In this document: in pieces, positions 24,839 through 34,300 of the stretch | How the letters are laid out: each line of letters starts with the position of its first letter | How positions within the stretch are numbered: the stretch's first letter is position 1 | DNA from: JALSHZ01 sp964614535 | Lineage (GTDB): Bacteria > Pseudomonadota > Gammaproteobacteria > UWMA-0217 | Assembly (NCBI GenBank): GCA_964614535.1 | Contig: CAZTOZ010000041.1 | Location: forward strand, 1 to 37,534 | Length of the DNA stretch: 37,534 nt | Direction of reading: 5' to 3' | Program-made: the position numbers and the translations under genes | The notes under the pieces: model-generated | Seen by the model: the letters and a program-made list of their open reading frames with translations, nothing else | What the model was told of the DNA's origin: nothing | Databases searched by the model: none

Positions 24839-25726
24839 TCAGTCGTTCAGGCTGGTGATTTGAGTCGGTACCGCGGGAAACCGCCTCAGTTCGCTCGTCT
24901 TGAACGTCCATTCGGGGGTGCGCAGCAGGCCATCGTCCGGAATTCGGTACCACGGCGAACCGTCGATGGAGGCCGGATTGTTGAGCAGGTGGATGTCCTG
25001 CGCCGGCATGTAGCTCTGGGCCAGCAGAAAGGCCTTCCGGCCCGTGGCGGGGTCGATGGCCAGATCGACGACGATGACGGCATGGCCGGGGAATCCCCCC
25101 TTGATGAAGACATCGCCGATGGCGATCTCCTCGATGCGCCGGGGTTCCAGCTCGCGACTCAGCGACCAGGTGCCGGCGTACATGAAGACACTGTCGAGAT
25201 AGCGGCGGAAGTTGTCGTAGGATGGGTCCTCGGCGGCGCCGTTGCGCCAGCGTACCCGGTTGCCACGGACGACGGGCCGATAGCCCTGGCGCCACCGCTC
25301 GTAGCTGGCGGTATCGCCGCTGGTGAAGTTGAAGCGGATGTGACGGTAGGCGGCCTGGGAGTAGAGGTATTCGGCCCGCAGCCGCATCACCGCATCGGCG
25401 CACTGCTGCAGGTCGCTGGCGCCGACATCGATGTCGATCACGGCGCAGTGGACGGTCTGGTCCGGTTTCGGTCGCCCGTCATAGAGGTGGACGAGGCTGT
25501 GGGTCGGCTTGAGCGGCAGGTGGCGCAGCCAGTCGGCAAACGAGCCGGGCGTCTCGGCGCTGCGGACGAAACCGGGTGGTGGCGCGAAGCGGCTGGCGAT
25601 GGTGTCGTTGCCGGCGCCGTCGTGCCACGGGTACCAAGGGCTGGCCGGGGCGATGGCCGGCAGCCACCAGATCGACAGCAGCAAACAGAGAGTTGTTGTC
25701 GTTCGAGAAATTGTCCTGATTCCCAT
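24839..25726 (-). CDS. Exported DUF4846 protein
   Basis: A 295-residue protein with a signal peptide (about 1-28, ending APASP). The body fits DUF4846: RFAPPPGFVR, GSFADWLRHLPLKP, VHLYDGRPKPDQ, IDIDVGASDLQQCADAVMRLRAEYLY with Cys109, RFNFTSG, FMYAGTWSLSREL, IGDVFIKGGFPGHAVIVVDLA with His215, and FLLAQSYMPAQDIHLLNN. The function of DUF4846 is unknown. The Cys109-helix and GD-strand-His215 order suggests, by inference, a papain-like hydrolase. The start ATG at 25726 gives the signal peptide directly; a frame open to 25969 is not credible upstream of it. It ends on the base next to the stop of the convergent gene. Confidence 0.85.
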   Translation of the reverse strand: MGIRTISRTTTTLCLLLSIWWLPAIAPASPWYPWHDGAGNDTIASRFAPPPGFVRSAETPGSFADWLRHLPLKPTHSLVHLYDGRPKPDQTVHCAVIDIDVGASDLQQCADAVMRLRAEYLYSQAAYRHIRFNFTSGDTASYERWRQGYRPVVRGNRVRWRNGAAEDPSYDNFRRYLDSVFMYAGTWSLSRELEPRRIEEIAIGDVFIKGGFPGHAVIVVDLAIDPATGRKAFLLAQSYMPAQDIHLLNNPASIDGSPWYRIPDDGLLRTPEWTFKTSELRRFPAVPTQITSLND

Positions 25727-25994
25727 CGCGCTTGGTCGCTCGTTCGAAGTGGCTCGTTTAGTATTGACAGGGGAGCGGAAAAGTCCATCCATGGTTTTTT
25801 CGCCATCCTGTCGACTTGGCAACCGACGGTTTGCTCCGAACCGTTCGTTGCATGCCGTCGAAAACGTTGGCACCGTTACCGGATGTCGGTCGGCCATCAT
25901 TTCGACAGGCGGGCTGCCGGCTGGTTCGCACGGGCGAGATATCGTCGCCGGATGTGGACAGCTGATCACACCAGATAATCAGTCATCGAGGCCC

Positions 25995-26780
25995 ATGTCC
26001 AGAAACCAGTTGTTTCGCCCGGTACGAATCCGCCGCCAGCCGCATACCCGCTGCACCGATTGCCAGGTGCGGCCGTCGTCGCTGTTCGCCTGCGCCGCGG
26101 TGGCCGATCTGCCGCGCCTGGAGCGCTACCGCGAGACCCAACTCGAGGTGGCCGCGGGACAGACACTGATCTACGAGGGCGAGCGCCCGCAGTTTGCCTA
26201 TACCCTCTTTTCCGGTTGGGTCGCACTGTTCCAGACGCTGCAGTCGGGCAAACGGCAGATCCTGCGCTTTGGCCTGCCGGGGGACTTCATCGGCCTGCAG
26301 GTCAGTGGGGCCGGGGTCGTCGCCTATGCCGTGGAGGCGCTGACCGATGCCGTCTTCTGCGCGTTCCGCTACCCGATGGTCGGCAAGATGCTCGATTCCG
26401 AGGCTGTCATCGGCAAACGCCTGCTGGCGATGCAGATCCGTGACTCCAATCTCTGCCAGCATCACTTGATGGGGGCCGGCCGCAAGTCCGCCGAGGAGAA
26501 GATCGCCTTTCTGCTGCTGGAGCTCTACCACCGCGCGAGGTTGCAGGTGCCGAACGCCGAATGCCGTGACGGCAACTCCATCGCCTTTCCACTCACTCAA
26601 GAGGACATCGCCGACGCGGTGGGGCTGTCGAAGATCCATGTCAACCGCGTGCTGCGGGATCTGGTCAAACGTGGCTACATCCTCTGTGATCATCGCTGCC
26701 TGACCATTCTGCGGGAGGCCGAACTGGCCGAGATCGCCGAATTCGAGATCTCGATGATCACCACGCCGGCCCTGGCCTGA
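25995..26780 (+). CDS. FNR-type Crp-family regulator with variant cysteine spacing
   Basis: A 261-residue CRP/FNR protein. Four cysteines are placed as in an Fe-S sensor: Cys20, Cys23 and Cys33 near the N-terminus (C-x2-C-x9-C, in HTRCTDCQVRPSSLFAC) and Cys122 in DAVFCAFRYP, which aligns with the central Cys122 of E. coli FNR; E. coli FNR has C-x2-C-x5-C. The cyclic-nucleotide-like domain spans about 45-150. The helix-turn-helix QEDIADAVGLSKIHVNRVLRDLVKRG (202-227) has I-H-V-N-R where FNR has E-T-I-S-R, so it should not read a standard FNR box. It probably senses oxygen or redox state. GAGG precedes the ATG. A CTGAT-N11-ATCAG dyad (25962-25982) overlaps the leader. Confidence 0.86.
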   Translation: MSRNQLFRPVRIRRQPHTRCTDCQVRPSSLFACAAVADLPRLERYRETQLEVAAGQTLIYEGERPQFAYTLFSGWVALFQTLQSGKRQILRFGLPGDFIGLQVSGAGVVAYAVEALTDAVFCAFRYPMVGKMLDSEAVIGKRLLAMQIRDSNLCQHHLMGAGRKSAEEKIAFLLLELYHRARLQVPNAECRDGNSIAFPLTQEDIADAVGLSKIHVNRVLRDLVKRGYILCDHRCLTILREAELAEIAEFEISMITTPALA

Positions 26781-26789
26781 GGTCGTCCA

Positions 26790-27152
26790 GTGGCGCACGG
26801 ACCCGGCCACCGGCGAGCGAACACCCCCCGCAGGGGGCTGGCCTACGAGCCGTCGCAGCCGCTGTGGCGGCGCCTGCCCAGCCACGATGAGCAGGGCCGT
26901 CGTCTGAGCGATTTCATGATGATCATCCCCGGCCTCAACAAACGCGGTCACGAGGAGACCCGCCAGCGCCTCGCGGCGGTGGCCGCCGTGTTGCAGCGCT
27001 ACGATCGGGTGGTCGTCTTCGCCGATGTGAATCTGCGGATCAACACCCTCTGGGTCAGTATCCGTCCGGTGGCGGGCATGTGCCTGGAGATCCCGGCCGC
27101 GATCAAACTGGCCGTGCCGGAGGCGGTGCTGGTGGCGTCGAGGGAGAAGTAG
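26790..27152 (+). CDS. Small conserved-looking protein of unknown function
   Basis: A 120-residue product starting at GTG, 9 bp after the FNR-type gene. I do not recognise a family. After a basic, probably disordered N-terminus (1-40), residues 41-118 look like a compact alpha/beta domain: DFMMIIPGLNKRG, a helix EETRQRLAAVAAVLQRYD, the strand VVVFADVNLRINTLWVSIRP, then a helix and strand ending VPEAVLVASREK. No metal, membrane or catalytic signature is evident. Codon use with GC-rich third positions and the clean domain boundaries support a real gene. Probably co-transcribed with the regulator. Confidence 0.65.
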   Translation: MAHGPGHRRANTPRRGLAYEPSQPLWRRLPSHDEQGRRLSDFMMIIPGLNKRGHEETRQRLAAVAAVLQRYDRVVVFADVNLRINTLWVSIRPVAGMCLEIPAAIKLAVPEAVLVASREK

Positions 27153-27290
27153 CGATCCTCGCAGGCCCGGGGTGGATGACCAGGCGCGGGCACGGCCGCC
27201 GGGGAGGGCGCCGTTTTTCTCCCGATGCTGGATCGGCAGCGCCGATTGCTCCAAACTTGGCCCCGTTGTTGAAGCCATCGGAACGTTCCG

Positions 27291-28646
27291 TTGCGGACCC
27301 TCTTCGTTACGCTCTTCGTCCTGCTGACAGTCGGTTGTGCCGCTTTGCCGCGTGGCGATCGGGATGCTGGCCCGGCTGAGGCCGGGCCGCCGGACTACCG
27401 TTGGGTCGAGGCGCTCGGTGGTGAAACGCTGGCCGCGCTGGTACAGGAGGCGTGGCGGGCCAACCCCGGGATGGATGCGGCGCTGGCGGCGGTGGCGCGG
27501 GCGCGCGCCCAGGCGGTGATTGCCGGTGCGGCGCGCTGGCCACAGGCGCAACTGGCGCTCGACGGCAGTCGTTCCAAGAGTCTGCAACTGGGACGCCACC
27601 GCCTCTTCAACCGGTTCGGCCTGACGGCCGAGGTGAGCTGGATCCCCGATCTGTGGGGGCGAGCGGCGGCGCGCCAGCGAGCCGGCGAGGCTGACCTGGC
27701 AGCCGCCAGGGCCGATCTGGAGGGCGCGCGGCTGTTGCTGGCCGCCGACGTGGCGAAGCAGTGGCTGCGTCGGCGCGAGGCGCTGTTGCAGTGGCGGCTG
27801 GCCGAGCAGAGACGGGAGAGTTTCGCCGCCACGCTGGCGGTGATCACGGCGCGCTATCGTGCCGGTCTGGTCGAGGCGCTGGATGTCTACCTGGCCAGGG
27901 AGAACCTGGCGACGGCGGAGGCATCGGCGTTGGCGGCGCATCAGACGCTCGATGCCGCCGCGCGGGCGCTGGAGTCGTTGCTGGGGCGGTTTCCGGCTGG
28001 CGCCTTTGGCGACGAGGAGCCACTCGGGGCGTTGCCGGGACCGGTGCCGTCGCGGATCGACGCCCGCGTGCTGCTGCGCCGTCCCGACGTGCAGGCCTGG
28101 CGGCAGCGTCTGCTGGCGGCCGAGGCCCGGCGCCTCGATGCGGCCGGCAACCGTTTTCCCAGCTTCAGCCTCACCGCCCGGGGTGGAACCCAGTCGGCCG
28201 AGCTGAACCGGTTGCTGGATTGGGACAATCTCGTCTGGAGCCTTGCCGCCGGTCTGGTCCAGCCGTTGTTCGATGGCGGACGGCTGCGGGCCGAAGCGCT
28301 ACTGGCCCGCGCCAACGAGAAGGAGGTGCTGGCCAACTACGCCAAGGCGGTGTTGGCGGCACTGCGCGAAGTGCAGACGGCGCTGGCCGCCGAGCCGTTG
28401 CTGAACCGGCAGGTGGCACTGCGGCAGGAGGCGGCGGAGATGGCGCGGCGGGCGGCCGAGTCGTCGCTGGCCAACTACCGCGCCGGCCTGATCGATGTCG
28501 ATGCGTTGCTGACGGCGCAGCGCCGCGCCTTCGCCAGTCGTGGCGCGTTGCTCTCCACCCGGCTCGCCCGGCTGCTCAATCGCATCGATCTGCATTTGGC
28601 CATCGGTGGGGATTTCGTGCCAATGTCAGGAGGAGACGACCATTAA
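27291..28646 (+). CDS. RND efflux outer-membrane channel, TolC/OprM (NodT) family lipoprotein
   Basis: A 451-residue protein with a lipoprotein-like signal (TLFVLLTVGC, Cys16 as candidate lipidated residue) and two OEP repeats (about 50-225 and 250-440), with coiled segments rich in Ala, Arg and Glu and a RRPDVQAWRQRLLAAEARR block typical of NodT/OprM proteins. It forms the trimeric outer-membrane duct. The only start compatible with this signal peptide is a TTG at 27291, since an in-frame TGA lies at 27270. The stop TAA at 28644-28646 shares a base with the apparent ATT start of the adaptor gene. Confidence 0.9.
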   Translation: MRTLFVTLFVLLTVGCAALPRGDRDAGPAEAGPPDYRWVEALGGETLAALVQEAWRANPGMDAALAAVARARAQAVIAGAARWPQAQLALDGSRSKSLQLGRHRLFNRFGLTAEVSWIPDLWGRAAARQRAGEADLAAARADLEGARLLLAADVAKQWLRRREALLQWRLAEQRRESFAATLAVITARYRAGLVEALDVYLARENLATAEASALAAHQTLDAAARALESLLGRFPAGAFGDEEPLGALPGPVPSRIDARVLLRRPDVQAWRQRLLAAEARRLDAAGNRFPSFSLTARGGTQSAELNRLLDWDNLVWSLAAGLVQPLFDGGRLRAEALLARANEKEVLANYAKAVLAALREVQTALAAEPLLNRQVALRQEAAEMARRAAESSLANYRAGLIDVDALLTAQRRAFASRGALLSTRLARLLNRIDLHLAIGGDFVPMSGGDDH

Positions 28647-29784
28647 GCGTTTGCTGCCATTGTTGATTCTGCTGCTCGGTGCGGCGGTCGTCTGGTATCT
28701 GATGTCCACCCGGCCCGAGGTGAAACGCCACCCGAAGAAACATCGCGCGCCGGTGGTCGAGGTGGTGACGCTGCAGCCGACCGACTACCGCATCCGGGTC
28801 GCCAGCCAGGGGACGGTGGTGCCCCATACCCGGACCACGCTGGTGGCCGAGGTGCGGGGCAAGGTGACGAAGATCGCCGACGCGTTTCGCGCCGGTGGTT
28901 TCTTCGAGGCGGGTGAGGTGCTGGTCACGATCGATGATCGCGACTACCGCCATGCGCTGACGATGGCCGAGGCGGAGCTGGCCAAGGCGAAGGTGGCGCT
29001 CGATCAGGAGCGGGCCCGGGCCGAGCAGGCGCGTATCGATTGGGCGCGGCTGGGAGGCGGTGAACCCGCCTCCGACCTGGTGCTGCGCAAGCCGCAACTG
29101 GCCAGCGCCCGGGCCGCCGTGGCCGCGGCGGAGGCGCGGCTGGGGCAGGCCCGGCTCGATCTGGAACGGACCCGGCTCGAAGCCCCCTATGCTGGACGGG
29201 TGCTGGAGAAACAGGCCGATATCGGTCAGTTCGTCACGCCCGGCACGCCGCTGGGGACGATCTATGCCATCGACTATGTCGAGGTGGAGCTGCCGTTGTC
29301 GGAACGGGCGCTGGCGGTACTCGGTCCGCCGCTGGCGCGGCCGGGGCAGGGCGCCGCGGGTGCCGGCCCGACGGTATGGCTGAAAAATGCGGAGGCGAGC
29401 TGGCGGGGGCGCATCGTCCGGACCACCGGTTCGATCGATACCCGTACCCGCCAGCAGTCGGTCGTGGCGCGGGTCGATCACCCCTATGCCGGCGATGGAC
29501 CGCCGTTGCAGATCGGTCAGTTCGTCACCGCTGAAATTGAGGGGGAGTCCCTCGATGGAGTCTTCGTGTTGCCGCGTGCCGCCATCGGGCCGGGCAACCG
29601 GATCACCATCGTCGATGACGATGGCAGGCTGCGCCGGATGACCATCGAGCCGTTGTGGGAGGCCCGCGACGAGGTGGTCGTCGGGCGAGGGTTGTCACCG
29701 GGCCTGCGGCTGGTGACGTCGCCAGCGAGCTTTCTGCCCGACGGCACGATGGTGGAGATCCGTCAGCCGGAGGCGCCGTCGTGA
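28642..29784 (+). CDS. RND efflux periplasmic adaptor (HlyD/MFP family), apparent ATT start
   Basis: A 380-residue membrane-fusion protein. An N-terminal anchor helix (about 3-22, KRLLPLLILLLGAAVVWYL) is followed by the lipoyl halves around VRGKVTKIADAFRAGGFFEAGEVLVTIDD, an alpha-hairpin (about 95-175), the second lipoyl half RLEAPYAGRVLEKQADIGQFVTPG, and barrel domains to the C-terminus. No ATG, GTG or TTG in frame fits: GTG at 28540 would give 34 residues of shadow sequence, and TTG at 28651 lies 17 nt from the Shine-Dalgarno. AGGAGG at 28628-28633 is exactly 8 nt before an ATT at 28642, just ahead of KRLLPLL. The ATT overlaps the preceding TAA by one base (ATTAA). Confidence 0.85.
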   Translation: MKRLLPLLILLLGAAVVWYLMSTRPEVKRHPKKHRAPVVEVVTLQPTDYRIRVASQGTVVPHTRTTLVAEVRGKVTKIADAFRAGGFFEAGEVLVTIDDRDYRHALTMAEAELAKAKVALDQERARAEQARIDWARLGGGEPASDLVLRKPQLASARAAVAAAEARLGQARLDLERTRLEAPYAGRVLEKQADIGQFVTPGTPLGTIYAIDYVEVELPLSERALAVLGPPLARPGQGAAGAGPTVWLKNAEASWRGRIVRTTGSIDTRTRQQSVVARVDHPYAGDGPPLQIGQFVTAEIEGESLDGVFVLPRAAIGPGNRITIVDDDGRLRRMTIEPLWEARDEVVVGRGLSPGLRLVTSPASFLPDGTMVEIRQPEAPS

Positions 29785-29786
29785 GC

Positions 29787-30443
29787 CTATTCGCCGTAGC
29801 CGAACACCCAGCGGATCAGCGAGCGGTCGCGCAGATTGAAGTTCTCCTCCCGCTCCGGGTGCCACATCAGGCCGCCGACCCGGCGGTCACGCATCAGCGC
29901 CGCTTCCACCCAGTCGTCGTTGGTGATCGCCAGCGAATAGAGGGACGGATGCAGCTGGTCGAAGGGGATGCCGTATTCATGGTCGGAGTTGACGGTGCGG
30001 ATTCCGGACCAACCAATGCCGTCCGGCCCGTTCTGGGCACGGATCGGGTGCTGGGTATCGACGTGGACCCGAGCATCGATCTTCGTCAGCTTTCCGCCGG
30101 CGTGGAGCTGGATCTGCTCCATTCCGCGGGAGATACCGAAGACGGGTCGTTCCTTGGCGAGAAAATGCGCCAGCAGTGCCTGTTCGGTGGCGTCCCGGCG
30201 GCTGTTGTCGCCGATGTCGTTGCCGCCGCTGAGGATCAGCCCGTCGATGGCGTGGCGTTCGACGAAGTCGATGGCGGCATCGGCGCCCAGATTGGGTATC
30301 GGGATCCAGTTGGCCTCTGGCAGCGCGAACGTCATGTAGGCGTGCCAGTTGTGGGAGAGGGTGTCGCAGGGTTCGTCGGCGTTGCGGGCGAAGACTTCGC
30401 GCATGGTGATGCCGATCTGCTTGCTTCCTGTGGTCTGGGTCAT
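29787..30443 (-). CDS. Class-I glutamine amidotransferase-like protein with Ser at the nucleophile position
   Basis: A 218-residue protein of the peptidase C26 / gamma-glutamyl-GABA hydrolase-like branch: IDGLILSGGNDIGD (oxyanion region, 66-80), VFGISRGMEQIQLHAGG (102-117) and GGLMWHPEREENF (190-202) with His195 and Glu197. In active members the second block reads G-x-C-R-G-M; here it is G-I-S-R-G-M, so the nucleophile Cys is Ser105 (codon at 30129-30131). It may be an inactive ammonia-channelling or regulatory subunit, or use Ser. Relatives occur in surface polysaccharide and polyamine pathways. It converges on the adaptor gene (2-bp gap) and is divergent from the FetB-like gene. Confidence 0.82.
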   Translation of the reverse strand: MTQTTGSKQIGITMREVFARNADEPCDTLSHNWHAYMTFALPEANWIPIPNLGADAAIDFVERHAIDGLILSGGNDIGDNSRRDATEQALLAHFLAKERPVFGISRGMEQIQLHAGGKLTKIDARVHVDTQHPIRAQNGPDGIGWSGIRTVNSDHEYGIPFDQLHPSLYSLAITNDDWVEAALMRDRRVGGLMWHPEREENFNLRDRSLIRWVFGYGE

Positions 30444-30634
30444 GCTGCTGATCCGTCAGTTTGTTGTTGTTCCTGTCGCCGCTCCGGGGCGGCCTTGTGG
30501 CAGCCGACGACTCTAGGCGCCGGGATGGCGGTGGTACAGGATCGGCTTCAAAGAAAAGCTCCAATCATCGGGCCCAGCCGCCGTCGTCCCGACGGACGGA
30601 CGCGGCCGGTGGTCGGGCAGTGGGGAGGCGGGCC

Positions 30635-31354
30635 ATGGGTGGACAGGTGACGCCGATCTCGCTGGTGAGTCTGCTCTATGTGATCGTCCCGGCGCTGTTG
30701 GTGGCGTTGCTGCTGGTGCGCTGGTCGCTGGACTGGCGCAAGGCGGTCTATGCGCTGACCCGGATGTTGGCGCAGTTGCTGCTGGTGGGTTATGTGCTGG
30801 CCTGGATCTTCGACAACGCCACCGCCTGGATCGTGCTCGGCATTCTCACCGTCATGGTGACGGCATCGAGCTGGATCGCGCTGTCGTCATTGGACCGGGG
30901 GCGCCTGGCGTTGTGGCCGGCGTCGCTGGTGGCCATCGTCACCGGCGGCGGCGTCATGCTGTTGCTGGTGACCCAGGGGGTGTTGGAGACGCAGCCGTGG
31001 TTTGCGCCGCGGCACGTCATTCCGCTGGCGGGGATGATCTTCGCCAATGCGATGAACGCGGTCAGTCTCGCGGCCGAGCGCCTCGTCTCGGAGCTGGACC
31101 ACGGCGCGGCCTGGCCGGCGGCCCGTAACATGGCGATGAATGCGGCGCTGATCCCGGTGACCAATGCGCTGTTCGCGGTTGGCATCGTCTCGCTGCCGGG
31201 GATGATGACCGGGCAGATTCTCGCCGGCGTCGATCCCTTCATCGCCGCGCGCTACCAGATCATGGTGATGTGCATGATCTTCGCCTCGGCCGGCTTTTCC
31301 GCCGCGCTGTTCCTGCTCGTGGCCAGGGCACGATTGCCCGGGGGCGGCGACTGA
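30635..31354 (+). CDS. FetB-like ABC transporter permease (UPF0014)
   Basis: A 239-residue membrane protein with about seven helices and the family blocks VRWSLDWRKAVYALTRMLAQLLLVGYVL, VTASSWIALSSL, VIPLAGMIFANAMNAVSLAAERLVSEL, ALIPVTNALFAVGIVSLPGMMTGQILAGVDPFIAARYQIMVM. E. coli FetAB exports iron under peroxide stress. The partner ATPase FetA, usually adjacent, is absent here. The ATG at 30635 follows GGGGAGG and yields the normal N-terminus. The stop is a single base before the RND pump ATG, so the two are co-transcribed. Confidence 0.88.
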   Translation: MGGQVTPISLVSLLYVIVPALLVALLLVRWSLDWRKAVYALTRMLAQLLLVGYVLAWIFDNATAWIVLGILTVMVTASSWIALSSLDRGRLALWPASLVAIVTGGGVMLLLVTQGVLETQPWFAPRHVIPLAGMIFANAMNAVSLAAERLVSELDHGAAWPAARNMAMNAALIPVTNALFAVGIVSLPGMMTGQILAGVDPFIAARYQIMVMCMIFASAGFSAALFLLVARARLPGGGD

Positions 31355-31355
31355 G

Positions 31356-34300
31356 ATGCGCGGGATGATCGCCTGGTTCGCCCGCAACGATGTGGCCGCC
31401 AATCTGCTGATGCTGGTCATCGTCGGGCTTGGGCTGCACGCGGCACTGAAGGAGATCCCGCTGGAGATCTTCCCCGATACCTCACGCAATATCATCACCA
31501 TCGAGGCGTTCTACCGGGGTGCGACGCCGGCGGAGGTGGAGCAGGCGGTGAACCTGCGCATCGAGGAGGCGGTGGCCGACATCATCGGCATCGACAACCT
31601 CTATTCGAACGCGCTGGAAGGGGTGGCGCGGATCCGGTTGGAGCTGCTCGGCGGCTACGATCCGGAGGCGATTCTGAGCGAGGTGAAGAACCGGCTCGAC
31701 GTGCTCAAACCGCAGTTGCCGGCTGAGGTGGAGACGCCGACGGCGAGCATTCTGCAACGCAGCCGCGAGGTCATCAGCGTGGTCGTCAGCGGTGATCTGG
31801 CGGAGCGGCCGTTGCGGCGGCTGGCGCAGGAGGTTCGGGACGACATCACCCGGTTGCCCGAGGTGACCCAGGCCAGCCTGGCCGGGGCGCGCCGTTTCGA
31901 GATCGCGGTGGAGGTGCCGCGTGAGACGCTCCAGGCCTACGGATTGACGCTGAACGGGATTGCCGGCGCCATCGCCGCCTATTCGCGCGACATTCCCGGC
32001 GGCTCGATCCGCACCCGCGGCGGTGAGGTGCTGCTGCGCAGTCTCGGTCAGGCCTATCGTGCCGAGGCGTTTGCCGCGATCCCGGTGGTCACTGGCGAGC
32101 AGGGGGCGGTGGTGACGCTGGGGGAGATCGCCACGATCCGCGATGGCTTCGAGGAGAATCCGATCTATGCGCTGTTCGACGGCCGCCGCGCGATGGAGAT
32201 CGACGTCTTTCGTGTCGGCGGGCAGAGCGCCATCGATGTTTCGACCGCGGTCAAACGCTATCTGGAGGAGAAGCGGGCCGAATTGCCGCCGGGTGTCAGC
32301 CTGGCATACTGGCGCGATCGAGCCGCCTATGTCGATGCGCGGCTCTCGACGCTGCTCAAGAGCGCCGTCCAGGGGGGGATTCTGATCTTTCTGCTGTTGA
32401 CGCTGTTTCTGCGCTTCTCGGTGGCGGTCTGGGTCTGCGTCGGCATCCCGATCAGCTTCCTCGGTGCGCTGGCGCTGATGCCCCATCTGGGGGTGACGCT
32501 CAACCTCATCAGTCTGTTCGCCTTCATTCTGGTACTCGGCATCGTCGTCGACGATGCCATCGTCACCGGCGAGAACATCTACACCCATCTGCGCCGCGCC
32601 GAGGATCCCACCGAGGCGGCCATCGTCGGCACCCAGGAGATCGCCGTGCCGGTCACCTTCGGCGTGCTGACGACGGTGGCGGCCTTTCTGCCGCTGTTGA
32701 TGGTTTCCGGCGCGCGCGGGCCGATCTTTGCGCAGATTCCGATGATCGTGATTCCGGTGCTGCTGTTTTCTCTGGTGGAATCGAAGCTGATCCTGCCGGC
32801 CCATCTCAAGCACGTCCGGCTGGCACGGGACCACGAGCGCCGGCTCAACCTTCTGCAGCGGGTGCAGCGGGCGGTGGCCAACGGGCTGGAGCGGTTCATC
32901 GAGCGCTCTTACCGGCCGGTGCTCGAGGTGGCGCTGCAATTGCGCTACGCCACGGTGGCGCTGTTCGTCGTCGTTACGCTGATCGTCTTTGCCCTCGTGG
33001 TCTCCGGTCGGTATGGCTTCACCTTCTTTCCGCGGATCCAGAGCGAGGTGGCGCGCGTGAGCCTGGTGATGGAGCGTGGCGTGCCGGTGGAGGTGACCGA
33101 GCGGCACATCCGGCGCATCACCGATATCGCCATCGAGATGCAGGAGAAATACCGTGACCCGGTGACCGGCAAGAGCATCATCGAGCACATCATGTCGTAT
33201 GTCGGCCAGACCCGCAGCCGGGGCGGTTCGGTGCGTGGCGAGTCCCATCTCGGGCGGGTCAGTTTCGAGGTGACGCCGCCGGAGAAACGCCATCTCGAGA
33301 TCACCAGCACCGAGTTGCTGCGCGAATGGCGCCGGAAGATCGGTCGCATTCCCGGTGCCAAGGAGGCCGACTTCAAGGCGGAGATCGGCCATGCGGGCGC
33401 ACCGGTGGCAGTGCAACTGGAAGGGCAGGATCTGGATGCGCTGAAGCAGGCGGCCGAGGCGCTGAAGGCCTATCTCGACGAAATGGATGGGGTGTTCGAC
33501 ATCCGTGATACCTTCGAGACCGGCAAGGAGGAGATCCGCATCCGCCTGAAGCCGACGGCGGAGGCGCTGGGCATCACGCTGGCCGAGCTGGGGGAGCAGG
33601 TGCGTGCGGCATTTTTCGGCGCCGAGGCGCAGCGCATCCAGCGTCACAGGGATGACATCCGCGTCATGGTGCGGCTGCCGCGAAACCAGCGTGCCTCGAT
33701 CGCCGATCTGGAGCGGCTCTATATCGAGACCCGCGATGGTGCCCAGGTGCCGCTGGGGGTGGTGGCCGAGCTGGAGATCGGTCGCGGTTATGCCACCATC
33801 GTCCGGGTCAACCGCATGCGCACGGTGACGGTCAAGGCCGACATCGACAAGAAGAACACCAATATCAACCTCATCACCGCCGATCTGCGCGACTACCTGC
33901 CGCGGTTGATGGCTCGTCACCCCGGATTGCGCTACAGCTTTCAGGGGGAGCAGAAGGAGCAGAAAGCGTCGATGGACAGTCTGAAGTGGGGGATGGTGTT
34001 CGTGCTGTTCATCGTCTATTCGTTGCTGGCCATCCCGTTTCGCTCCTATGTGCAGCCGTTGATCGTCATGTCGATCATTCCGTTCAGCATCGCCGGGGCG
34101 ATTCTCGGCCACATGATCATGGGCATGAATCTGTCGATGATGAGCGTCATGGGGATGCTGGCGCTGGCCGGTGTCGTCGTCAATGACAGCCTGGTGCTGG
34201 TGGACTATGTCAACAAGCTGCGTCGCCGCGGCGTGGCACTGGAGCAGGCGATTCGCGATGCCGCCGCCGCCCGGTTTCGCCCCATACTGCTGACCTCGCT

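Noticed and set aside
25983..27941. Open frame of 652 codons on the minus strand
   Set aside because: Runs opposite the FNR-type regulator, the small unknown gene and the channel gene across their boundaries; no domains or ribosome binding site.
28540..28641. GTG start for the efflux adaptor at 28540
   Set aside because: It would add 34 residues of Cys/Ser-rich sequence that is a shadow of the channel gene, without a ribosome binding site; the ATT at 28642 fits better.
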